The notes under the pieces: generated by a model
What the model saw: only the letters and a program-made list of their open reading frames with translations
The model's database searches: none
What the model was told of the DNA's origin: nothing
Shown here: in pieces, positions 1 through 5,517 of the stretch
Layout of the letters: each line of letters starts with the position of its first letter
Position numbering within the stretch: the stretch's first letter is position 1
Position numbers and translations under genes: made by a program
DNA from: CAYVBE01 sp964448935
GTDB taxonomy: Bacteria > Planctomycetota > Brocadiia > SM23-32
Assembly: GCA_964448935.1 (NCBI GenBank)
Contig: CAYVBE010000212.1
Span: forward strand, 1 to 6,871
Direction of reading: 5' to 3'
Length of the DNA: 6,871 nucleotides

Positions 1-7
1 GAGCCCG

Positions 8-22
8 CAGGGCGTCGCCCTG
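8..22. repeat. Small palindrome at the left edge
   Basis: CAGGGC (8-13) and GCCCTG (17-22) form a 6-bp perfect hairpin around a 3-base loop. It is the first of a run of short GC-rich palindromes filling the gene-free 5' part of the window. No T-run follows, so it is not a typical intrinsic terminator. It is most simply read as part of a REP-like repeat cluster. Confidence 0.5.
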
Positions 23-45
23 GGAACCGTGACCGTTCCAATGTT

Positions 46-176
46 CAGCCCTGAAGGGGCGGAACCCGGCTCGTCAATCCTCCTCCTGTGCTTCGTGGTG
101 AACACGAAGTGCGGGAACGGGCACGGACAATGGCGGACGCGTGTCGTCCCGCCCATGTTCCGCCCCTTCAGGGCTG
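46..176. repeat. Perfect 20-bp inverted repeat with 91-base spacer
   Basis: Bases 46-65 and 157-176 are exact reverse complements of each other (core CCCTGAAGGGGCGG on the left arm). The 91-base spacer contains a 7-bp hairpin (CTTCGTG 91-97, CACGAAG 103-109) and a GGCGG/CCGCC pair (132-136, 149-153) around an ACGCGT palindrome. Each arm also contains an imperfect CCCTGAAGGGG-type palindrome. The structure looks like two head-to-head copies of a dispersed palindromic element, as in REP or BIME clusters. No transposase gene lies inside or beside it. That the arms are perfect is seen directly; the REP-like identity is inferred. Confidence 0.6.
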
Positions 177-219
177 GATTTCCTTTCTGCGTCTCTACCC
201 ACGGCTGCTAAAGCACCTG

Positions 220-240
220 GAAGAACGCTCGGCGTTCTTC
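220..240. repeat. 9-bp perfect hairpin
   Basis: GAAGAACGC (220-228) and GCGTTCTTC (232-240) pair perfectly around the loop TCG. It stands two bases before the larger hairpin at 243-276. There is no T-tract after the stem, so a terminator call is not supported. It could be part of the same repeat element or a processing structure at the 3' end of an upstream transcript lying outside the window. Confidence 0.55.
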
Positions 241-242
241 AT

Positions 243-276
243 GGGACCGAGGGGCACGTGAATGCCCCTCGGTCCC
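243..276. repeat. 14-bp perfect GC-rich hairpin
   Basis: Bases 243-256 and 263-276 pair perfectly over 14 bp (arm begins GGGACCGAGG) around a 6-base loop CGTGAA. This is the strongest local stem in the window. It is followed by CGCGGCGCCC rather than a T-run, so if it ends transcription of something upstream it is not by the standard intrinsic mechanism. It sits within the palindrome cluster, and belonging to that repeat family is the simplest reading. Confidence 0.6.
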
Positions 277-303
277 CGCGGCGCCCTTCGGGCTTGCCCT
301 GCG

Positions 304-339
304 CTTATATGTCCCGCCCTTGCAGGGCGGAATCGGCGC
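304..339 (+). repeat. Palindromic repeat, copy A (with ATATG edge)
   Basis: The unit runs CTTATATG, then a 7-bp hairpin CCGCCCT (314-320)/AGGGCGG (324-330) with loop TGC, then GAA/AAT spacing and GGCGC (335-339). The reverse complement of 5224-5256 shows the same order: a TATATG-like edge, a hairpin with a 3-base loop, an A-rich spacer, then GGCGC. That points to a shared dispersed element. The match is in layout and several short blocks, not base-for-base identity. Confidence 0.5.
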
Positions 340-408
340 TTCGAGTGCACCGGGGCCGGACACGAGAGGCGGGGTACGCTACGAACCTTCTCGGTGGACC
401 ACGCTCAA

Positions 409-418
409 CGGGTACCCG
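409..418. promoter_or_regulatory. 10-bp perfect palindrome upstream of promoter
   Basis: CGGGTACCCG is a perfect palindrome, roughly 30 bases upstream of the predicted -35 element of the ATPase operon. A dimeric regulator could bind here, but one 10-bp palindrome in a GC-rich, palindrome-rich region is weak evidence. It may be just another member of the repeat cluster. Confidence 0.2.
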
Positions 419-447
419 CGCGCATGGGCGAAAGTGCCGACAACGCC

Positions 448-476
448 TTGAAGAACACGCATCGCTTAAATATAAT
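448..476 (+). promoter_or_regulatory. Sigma70-type promoter of the ATPase operon
   Basis: A -35 box TTGAAG (448-453; 4 of 6 bases match TTGACA) and a perfect -10 box TATAAT (471-476) are separated by exactly 17 bases. The A/T-rich stretch stands out in GC-rich surroundings. Transcription would begin near 483, leaving a leader of about 33 bases before the ATG at 516. That leader would exclude the longer upstream reading frame as part of the protein. Confidence 0.75.
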
Positions 477-502
477 GAAGTCGCAAAAGCATGTTTGAAA
501 AT

Positions 503-507
503 GGAGA
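503..507 (+). promoter_or_regulatory. Ribosome binding site deciding the first start
   Basis: GGAGA lies 8 bases before the ATG at 516. The in-frame ATG at 501 has no purine-rich site upstream. A second GGAG (511-514) is too close to 516 to be used. This favours 516 as the start of the first pilB-like gene. Confidence 0.6.
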
Positions 508-515
508 ACTGGAGC

Positions 516-2213
516 ATGGCCAAGCGCAAAACCATCGGGCAGTTGCTGCTGGACCGGGGCCTTGTCAGCCGGGAGCAGATCGAGCGGGCGCTGGAATACC
601 AGCAGAAGTCGGACGAGAATCTGCGCATCGGCGAGATTCTGACAAAGTTCGGATACGTCACCCAGCAGGATGTCCTGGAGTGCCTGGGGGAGCAGTTCGA
701 CGTGCCGGTGGTGGACCTCAACGAGGTGCGCCCCGAGGTGGAGGCGGTGGACGCCGTTCCGCGCAATACCGCGCGCATGCACAACATCATGCCGCTGAAG
801 AGGGCCGCCAACTCCGTGACCGTGGCCATCAGCGACCTCGACATCTGCGCCATGGACAACCTGAAGTTCATCCTGAACATGGACGTCAAGCCCGTGCTGG
901 CCGCCGAGGATGACATCGCCGACGCCATCGAGCGCTACTACGGGGGCGAGGAGTCCACGGTGGACAACATGCTGCGGGAGTTCACCGAGGGCGAACTGGC
1001 CCAACAGGAAGAGGAAGAGGGCGATGAGGGCGAAGGGGATGCCCCCATCGTGCGGCTGGTTAGCCTGATCGTCAGCGACGCCGTCCAGGCCCGTGCCAGT
1101 GACATCCACGTGGAACCCCTGGCCAACCGCCTGCGCATCCGCTACCGTGTTGACGGTGTGTGCCAGGAGGTCGAGTCTCCCCCGAAACGGCTGCAAAACT
1201 CCATCGTCGCCCGTCTGAAGCTGATGGCGGGCATGGACCTGGCCGAGAAGCGGCGCCCGCAGGACGGCCGTATTCCCATGAAGGTCCAGGGCCGGGACCT
1301 GGACCTGCGTGTCAGCGACATCCCGACGACCGGCGGCGAGAGCATCGTGATGCGTATCCTGGACAAGGAATCGGCCAAGGTCAGCCTTGTGGAACTCGGC
1401 TTCCACCCCGCCGACCTGGAGCAGTTCCGCCGCATCATCCGCCGCCCGAACGGCATTTTCCTGGTGACCGGGCCGACCGGAAGCGGCAAGACCACCACGC
1501 TGTATTCCGCACTGAACGAGCTGAACCGCCCCGACCGGAAGATCATTACCGCCGAAGACCCCATCGAATACACCTTCAGCGGCATCAACCAGTCCGAGGT
1601 GCGGCGGAACGTGGACCGCACCTTCCCCGTGATCCTGCGCGCCATGCTCCGCCAGGCGCCCGAGATCATCCTGGTCGGTGAAATCCGTGACGAGGAGACG
1701 GCGGAGATCGCCATCCGTGCCGCGCTGACCGGCCACCTTGTCTTCAGCACGCTGCACACCAACGACGCCCCCAGCGCCATACCGCGACTGATTGACATGG
1801 GCATCGCCCCCTACATGGTGGCATCCTCCGTGCAGGCCATCATGGCGCAGCGCCTGGTGCGGACCATCTGCCCCAACTGCAAAGAGCCCTCCGAGATACC
1901 GCCCCGCGTGCTGACCTCAGTCGGCCTGTCCGAGGAGGAGGTGGAGGGCATCACCTTCTACCAGGGCGGCGGCTGCAACAGGTGCGGCGGCACGGGCTAC
2001 TACGGGCGGGTCGGCATCTTCGAGATGCTGGAGATGAACGCCGACCTGCGAAACCTGACGTTCGCCAAGGCGCCGACGGGTGAAATCCGCGCGAAGGCGC
2101 GCTCCTACGGCATGCTCACCCTCCGTGAGGACGGGCTCCGCAAGGCCATCCAGGGCCAGACGACCGTGGACGAGGTCCTGCGCGTGGCCGGCGCCATCCA
2201 GGCACAGGCATGA
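516..2213 (+). CDS. pilB: PilB/GspE-family assembly ATPase, first copy
   Basis: This cytoplasmic hexameric ATPase (565 residues) powers addition of pilin subunits at the inner membrane in type IV pili, or pseudopilins in type II secretion. The N-terminal region (about 1-140) is MshEN/GspE-N-like, with two 24-residue motifs at 6-29 and 37-60 ending in Gln29 and Gln60. A very acidic linker follows (165-175, EEEEGDEGEGD). The core has Walker A GPTGSGKT (319-326), an Asp box ITAEDPIEY (343-351), Walker B ILVGEIRD with Glu389, and a His box with His407 and His414. Cys452/455 and Cys487/490 form the tetracysteine zinc motif of PilB/GspE proteins. Length is normal for the family. The start at 516 is chosen for its ribosome site and the promoter just upstream; 501 is the alternative. 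It is followed after 46 bases by pilT. Near Walker B it reads RQAPEI (379-384), where relatives and the second copy have RQDPDI. Whether it serves a pilus or a secretion system is not decidable here. Confidence 0.96.
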   Translation: MAKRKTIGQLLLDRGLVSREQIERALEYQQKSDENLRIGEILTKFGYVTQQDVLECLGEQFDVPVVDLNEVRPEVEAVDAVPRNTARMHNIMPLKRAANSVTVAISDLDICAMDNLKFILNMDVKPVLAAEDDIADAIERYYGGEESTVDNMLREFTEGELAQQEEEEGDEGEGDAPIVRLVSLIVSDAVQARASDIHVEPLANRLRIRYRVDGVCQEVESPPKRLQNSIVARLKLMAGMDLAEKRRPQDGRIPMKVQGRDLDLRVSDIPTTGGESIVMRILDKESAKVSLVELGFHPADLEQFRRIIRRPNGIFLVTGPTGSGKTTTLYSALNELNRPDRKIITAEDPIEYTFSGINQSEVRRNVDRTFPVILRAMLRQAPEIILVGEIRDEETAEIAIRAALTGHLVFSTLHTNDAPSAIPRLIDMGIAPYMVASSVQAIMAQRLVRTICPNCKEPSEIPPRVLTSVGLSEEEVEGITFYQGGGCNRCGGTGYYGRVGIFEMLEMNADLRNLTFAKAPTGEIRAKARSYGMLTLREDGLRKAIQGQTTVDEVLRVAGAIQAQA

Positions 2214-2259
2214 GAAACTTGACGATGCGTCCCCCTACTTTCACCTGCGTCGAGGTCGT

Positions 2260-3321
2260 ATGATCCAGATCGAAAAAGTGCTGAACGCCGCCATACAGCA
2301 AGATGCGGAAGACATCATCCTGACCGTCGGCAGGCCCCCCATGTTCCGCCTGTACGGGGAGCTGGAACCGCTGAAGACCGACACCCTGGGCCCCGAAGAC
2401 ACCGTCGCCCTGATGAAAAGCATCACCCCCGAGCGCTACCAGCAGGAGCTGCAGGAGGAGGGCTCGACGGACTTCGGCTTCAGCTTCGGCGACAAGGCCC
2501 GCTTCCGCGTGGCCGGCTTCCGCCAGCAGGGCGACGTCTGCGTGGTGCTGCGGCTGATCCCCTCCAGGGTGCGCACGTTCTCCGAACTCGGCCTGGGGGC
2601 CAAAATCCAGGAACTGCTCTTCCGCCCGCGCGGCCTCATCCTGGTCACCGGCCCCACCGGCAGCGGCAAGACCACTACGCTGGCCACAATGATTGATTAC
2701 ATCAACTCCACCCGCAAGACCCACATCATCACCATCGAGGAGCCGCTGGAGTACCTGCACCAGCACAAGAAGTCCATCGTCAGCCATCGAGAGGTGGGCG
2801 TGGACGTCCCCTCGTTCCGGGAGGCCCTCCGTCGCGCGCTGCGTGAGGCGCCGGACGTCATACTGGTGGGCGAGATGCGCGACCTGGAGAGCACCCGCCT
2901 GGCCGTGATGGCCGCTGAGACCGGGCACCTCGTCCTGTCCACCGTCCACACCCAGAGCGCCCAGACCACCGTGGAGAGGATCATTGACGAGTTCCCCGGC
3001 GGCGAGCAGGAGCAGATCCGCGTGCAACTGGCCAACTCCCTGCTGGCCGTGCTGGCCCAGACGCTGGTGCCCCGCACGGACGACGGCATGGTGGCAGCCT
3101 ACGAGATACTGCTGGTCACCTCCGCAGTGCGACACCTGATCCGCGAGAACAAGACCTTCCGCATTGACTCCGCCATCCAGACCGGCCGGGACAGGGGCAT
3201 GCAGCTTCTGGATGATCACCTGCTGCGGCTCTACCGCGAGGGACTCATCGAACGAACCGACGTGCTGACACGCGCCCGCTACCCCGATGACGTGGCCGAC
3301 ACACTGGCCGCCGAAGGCTAA
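2260..3321 (+). CDS. pilT: PilT-family twitching/retraction ATPase
   Basis: This hexameric ATPase (353 residues, close to the usual ~345) drives pilus retraction by removing pilin subunits, which underlies twitching motility and DNA uptake in well-studied species. It has a PilT N-terminal domain with the LTVGRPPM stretch (21-28), Walker A GPTGSGKT (131-138), an Asp box ITIEEPLEY (157-165), Walker B VILVGEMRD with Glu205, and a His box ETGHLVLSTVHT. The PilT signature appears as AVRHLIRE (289-296; family form AIRNLIRE), followed by IQTGRDRGMQ. It lacks the tetracysteine motif of PilB, as expected. Departures from the usual pattern are EDIIL in place of SDLHL (17-21), Glu161 for the usual Asp in the Asp box, and HREV for QREV. 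The start at 2260 has GAGG four bases upstream, a weak and close site, so coupling to the upstream gene is likely. PilU is a less likely identity. Confidence 0.95.
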   Translation: MIQIEKVLNAAIQQDAEDIILTVGRPPMFRLYGELEPLKTDTLGPEDTVALMKSITPERYQQELQEEGSTDFGFSFGDKARFRVAGFRQQGDVCVVLRLIPSRVRTFSELGLGAKIQELLFRPRGLILVTGPTGSGKTTTLATMIDYINSTRKTHIITIEEPLEYLHQHKKSIVSHREVGVDVPSFREALRRALREAPDVILVGEMRDLESTRLAVMAAETGHLVLSTVHTQSAQTTVERIIDEFPGGEQEQIRVQLANSLLAVLAQTLVPRTDDGMVAAYEILLVTSAVRHLIRENKTFRIDSAIQTGRDRGMQLLDDHLLRLYREGLIERTDVLTRARYPDDVADTLAAEG

Positions 3322-3352
3322 ACCCCAAACTCCTTATCCGGGGACCGACGTT

Positions 3353-5080
3353 ATGCCACAGGACACCGAGAGACGCAGAAAGCTGCTGGGCAAGATTCTC
3401 AAAGAGATGGACCTGGTCAACGAAGGCCAGATACAGGAGGCCCTGGCCATACAGGAGGAACAGGGGGGCCCCATCGGCGAGATACTGGTGGAGCGCAACT
3501 ACATCACCCGCGACGACCTGACCATGGCCCTTGCCAGGCAGGCCGGCATGCCCGTGGTGGACCTGGAGTCCGTGGATATCTCCGACGAAGCCCTGGACAA
3601 AATACCCTCCTCCATGGCGCAGGTCTACCGCGTGGTGCCCGTCCGGCTGCAGGGGAAAGTCCTCACCGTAGCCCTCGCCGACCCCACGCACCTGAAGACC
3701 CTGGACGACCTGCGGTTCCTGCTGGACGTGGACGTCAAGGGCGCCGTCTGCGGCCAGGCGGCCGTTGACCGGGCCATACAAAAATACTACGGCCGCTCCG
3801 AAGAGATCACCGACGTGATGGACGAACTGCGGAGCACGCAGGAGGAACTGGAGGAGGTGGTCCCGGAGGACGCCAGCCAGTCCATTGACCTGCAGAGTAT
3901 CGAAGAAATGGCCGACAGCGCGCCCGTGCGAAAGCTGCTGAACCTGGTGCTGCTGACCGCCATCCAGGACCGGGCCAGCGACATCCACTTCGAGCCCTTC
4001 GAAGAGGAATTCAAGGTGCGCTACCGGGTGGACGGCGTGCTCTACGAGATGGTGCCGCCCCCCCGCCACCTGCACGTGGCCATCACCAGCCGTATCAAGG
4101 TCATGGCGGACCTGGACATCGCCGAGCGCCGCGTTCCTCAGGACGGCCGTATCGAGCTGAACATCGCCGGCAACCCCATTGACCTCCGTGTCTCCACCCT
4201 GCCCACTATGTTCGGGGAGAGCGTGGTGCTCCGTGTGCTGGACCGCCGCATGGTGGCGCTGGACATCAACGAACTGGGCCTGCGCCGCGACGACATGGAG
4301 GAAGTCAACGCCCTGATCCACCGCCCCCACGGCGTCATCCTCTGCACCGGCCCCACCGGATGCGGCAAAACCACCACACTCTACGCCGCGCTGCGCGAAC
4401 TGAACGACGTGGGCGTCAAGATACTCACCGTGGAAGACCCCGTCGAGTACGAGATCTCCGGCATCATGCAGATGCCCGTCCGGCGCGAGCTGGACGTCAC
4501 CTTCGCCGGTGCCATGCGCTACTTCCTGCGCCAGGACCCCGACATCATCCTGGTCGGCGAGATCCGTGACCGGGAAACCGGCGAGATGGCCATCCAGGCG
4601 TCCCTCACCGGACACGTCGTCTTCAGCACCGTCCACACCAACGACGCCGCCACCGCCATCACCCGTCTGATTGACCTGGGCCTGGAGTCCTACCTGATCA
4701 ACGCCACTCTGGAAGGCGTGATCGCCCAGCGCCTGGTGCGCAAAATCTGCACCAACTGCAAGGAAGAATACGAACCCACCGAAGAGGCGCTCCTCGCCCT
4801 GGGCCTCCGGCCGGAGGACGTCGAGGGCAAACGCTTCTACCGCGGCAGGGGCTGCGACCGCTGCGACAACATCGGCTACCACGGCCGATTGGGCATCTTC
4901 GAGGTGCTCCAGCTCACCGATGAGTTTCGGGACATGCTCCTGCACGACGTCTCCACCCAGGAGCTCCGCTCGGCGGCCCGCAAGCTCGGCTGCCGCTCCC
5001 TGCGCCAGAGCGGACTGCTCGCCGCCTACGACGGCGTGACCACCATTGAAGAAATCAGCCGCGTGACACTGGCCGAGTAA
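3353..5080 (+). CDS. pilB: PilB/GspE-family assembly ATPase, second copy
   Basis: This is a second complete PilB/GspE-type motor (575 residues), 31 bases after pilT. An MshEN/GspE-N-like region (about 1-140) has two motifs at 11-34 and 40-63. It is followed by an acidic, probably helical linker (about 150-190) and the ATPase core: Walker A GPTGCGKT (333-340, Cys337 in the usual Ser place), an Asp box LTVEDPVEY, RQDPDI then LVGEIRD (393-406, Glu403), and a His box with His421 and His428. Cys466/469 and Cys501/504 form the zinc motif. In the core it is closer to the textbook pattern than the first copy, but its N-terminal motifs have Asp20 and Asn49 where the first copy has Gly15 and Gly46. The frame stays open upstream to an ATG at 3287, but that start would overlap pilT by 35 bases, and the family N-terminus fits 3353, which has GGGGA 8 bases upstream. 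The stop codon lies inside a 16-bp tandem duplication. It could be the pilus motor, with the first copy serving another system, or the reverse. Confidence 0.96.
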   Translation: MPQDTERRRKLLGKILKEMDLVNEGQIQEALAIQEEQGGPIGEILVERNYITRDDLTMALARQAGMPVVDLESVDISDEALDKIPSSMAQVYRVVPVRLQGKVLTVALADPTHLKTLDDLRFLLDVDVKGAVCGQAAVDRAIQKYYGRSEEITDVMDELRSTQEELEEVVPEDASQSIDLQSIEEMADSAPVRKLLNLVLLTAIQDRASDIHFEPFEEEFKVRYRVDGVLYEMVPPPRHLHVAITSRIKVMADLDIAERRVPQDGRIELNIAGNPIDLRVSTLPTMFGESVVLRVLDRRMVALDINELGLRRDDMEEVNALIHRPHGVILCTGPTGCGKTTTLYAALRELNDVGVKILTVEDPVEYEISGIMQMPVRRELDVTFAGAMRYFLRQDPDIILVGEIRDRETGEMAIQASLTGHVVFSTVHTNDAATAITRLIDLGLESYLINATLEGVIAQRLVRKICTNCKEEYEPTEEALLALGLRPEDVEGKRFYRGRGCDRCDNIGYHGRLGIFEVLQLTDEFRDMLLHDVSTQELRSAARKLGCRSLRQSGLLAAYDGVTTIEEISRVTLAE

Positions 5081-5102
5081 CCACCCGGCCGAGTAACCAC
5101 CC
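5071..5102 (+). repeat. Exact 16-bp tandem duplication across a stop codon
   Basis: GGCCGAGTAACCACCC occurs at 5071-5086 and again, immediately adjacent, at 5087-5102. The first copy contains the last Ala and Glu codons and the TAA stop of the second pilB-like gene; the second is outside the gene. The unit is not a multiple of three, but because the stop is in the first copy the protein is unaffected. A recent slippage event, or an assembly artefact, is the simplest origin. Confidence 0.9.
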
Positions 5103-5121
5103 ACAGATACGACACACGGAC

Positions 5122-5171
5122 CTCAGCCGGGGCTTGCCCGCCGGTTGTGTGGAGGGGCGGCTGAGCCACAC
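5122..5171 (+). repeat. Overlapping, mutually exclusive hairpins
   Basis: CTCAGCC (5122-5128) pairs perfectly with GGCTGAG (5159-5165). GTGTGG (5147-5152) also pairs perfectly with CCACAC (5166-5171). The two cannot form fully together because the second enclosed loop contains the right arm of the first. They lie 42-91 bases after the stop of the second pilB-like gene. They may only be repeat-element structure; alternatively they could end or protect the operon transcript. Confidence 0.4.
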
Positions 5172-5223
5172 GCCTTCCGTGCCGCGTTGGCGGCGCGCGC
5201 CGGGCGCCCGCCCTGCCGCCGTT

Positions 5224-5256
5224 GCGCCGTTTCGCCTGAAAGGCGTACGCATATAG
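5224..5256 (-). repeat. Palindromic repeat, copy B (inverted relative of copy A)
   Basis: Read on the minus strand, this gives a CTATATG edge, a 5-bp hairpin CGCCT/AGGCG (5233-5237, 5241-5245 in + coordinates) with a 3-base loop, an A-rich spacer, and GGCGC. That is the order seen at 304-339 on the plus strand. The two copies therefore face each other across the ATPase operon. Similarity is in blocks rather than complete, so family membership is likely but not certain. Confidence 0.45.
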
Positions 5257-5312
5257 GCCGGCGGTTGACCACCGAAGCCGCGCTACCCCAAATATGGGCC
5301 CCCCGACAACAC

Positions 5313-5349
5313 GAGGCCCCCCTGCAAGGGGTGCCTCCGGATGGGCCTC
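5313..5349. repeat. Nested palindrome GAGGCCC...GGGCCTC
   Basis: An outer stem GAGGCCC (5313-5319)/GGGCCTC (5343-5349) encloses CCCC (5319-5322) and GGGG (5328-5331) around TGCAA; the stems share base 5319, so the two cannot be fully formed at once. The inner CCCCTGCAAGGGG resembles the CCCTTGCAGGG core of repeat copy A on the other strand. It ends 45 bases before the pilC -35 box and has no T-run. Confidence 0.45.
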
Positions 5350-5394
5350 ACCGCGGAAAAACGGACATCTGCCGGGGCCGGGCGAAAAAAAGAC

Positions 5395-5423
5395 TTGACA
5401 AACCCTCCCGAAACGCCCATAAT
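5395..5423 (+). promoter_or_regulatory. Strong sigma70-type promoter of pilC
   Basis: A perfect -35 box TTGACA (5395-5400) and a -10 box CATAAT (5418-5423; 5 of 6 bases match) are separated by exactly 17 bases. An A-rich run (5385-5391) lies just upstream and could act as an UP-like element. Transcription would begin near 5430, giving pilC a leader of about 98 bases. This separates pilC and the gene after it from the ATPase operon. Confidence 0.82.
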
Positions 5424-5466
5424 GGCGTGTGAAGAACCTGATACGCAGAGTTTGATAAAACGGAGC

Positions 5467-5517
5467 ATGGTCTTGAAAGCAAGATGTCCGGTTCGATTCG
5501 GGGCTCTCTGGAGGTAA
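5467..5517 (+). other. 16-codon leader ORF overlapping the pilC ribosome site
   Basis: ATG at 5467 opens a 16-codon frame (MVLKARCPVRFGALWR) ending in TAA at 5515-5517. The stop overlaps the pilC Shine-Dalgarno TAAGGAGG (5515-5522), so its translation could affect pilC initiation. Against it: the only purine-rich site, GGAG at 5462-5465, is one base from the ATG. The codons (TTG, AAA, GCA, AGA, TGT, CGA) are also unlike those of neighbouring genes. The same stretch can form TCTTG-AAAG-CAAGA (5471-5484), a small hairpin. Function is unknown; chance is quite possible. Confidence 0.25.

Larger units (their letters stand above)
5103..5394. other. Gene-free, palindrome-rich intergenic block
   Basis: This block holds no reading frame resembling a protein family on either strand. 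Short frames here are rich in Arg, Pro, Ala and Gly, as expected from chance translation of GC-rich palindromes. It contains the hairpins at 5122-5171, a GGCGGC/GCCGCC pair (5189-5194, 5215-5220), repeat copy B at 5224-5256, and a nested palindrome at 5313-5349. The 10-mer GGGCTTGCCC occurs here (5130-5139) and also at 290-299. No stem is followed by a T-run, so I see no standard terminator after the ATPase operon. Confidence 0.6.

Noticed and set aside
29..211. 60-codon ORF on the + strand in the left intergenic block
   Set aside because: Its peptide comes from both arms of the inverted repeat (MFSPEGAE and MFRPFRAG), it has no recognisable ribosome site, and it resembles no family. It is a translation of repeat DNA.
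1..447. CRISPR array or insertion sequence in the repeat-rich left block
   Set aside because: Repeats are inverted and irregularly spaced, not direct and regular, and there is no transposase frame or target duplication.
141..515. Long N-terminal extension of the first pilB-like gene (in-frame from 141)
   Set aside because: The extension is Arg/Pro-rich translation of palindromes, lies mostly upstream of the predicted promoter, and the family N-terminus begins at the MAKRKTIGQ stretch at 516.
405..1757. Long antisense ORFs, also at 2116-3219, 3245-5104, 5026-5949 and 5348-6493
   Set aside because: They mirror strongly conserved ATPase and PilC genes, have low-complexity composition typical of GC-rich antisense frames, and show no family motifs.
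2080..2259. Upstream start for pilT overlapping the first pilB-like gene
   Set aside because: The added residues are an out-of-frame translation of the previous gene; the PilT domain begins properly at MIQIEKVL (2260).
3287..3352. Upstream start for the second pilB-like gene
   Set aside because: It would overlap the end of pilT, adds residues with no family likeness, and has no good ribosome site; 3353 fits better.
5328..5442. Possible TPP riboswitch: GGGGTGCC (5328-5335) and GAACCTGAT (5434-5442) resemble its conserved words
   Set aside because: The CTGAGA core is absent, the pilC promoter lies between the two words so they would not share the transcript, and the downstream gene is unrelated to thiamine.
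5469..5509. tRNA-like stretch: CTTGAAA resembles a Ser (UGA) anticodon loop and GGTTCGATTC a T-arm
   Set aside because: There is no D-arm or matching acceptor stem, the anticodon stem does not pair well, and no CCA end is present. At best it is a degraded remnant; a tRNA finder run would settle it.
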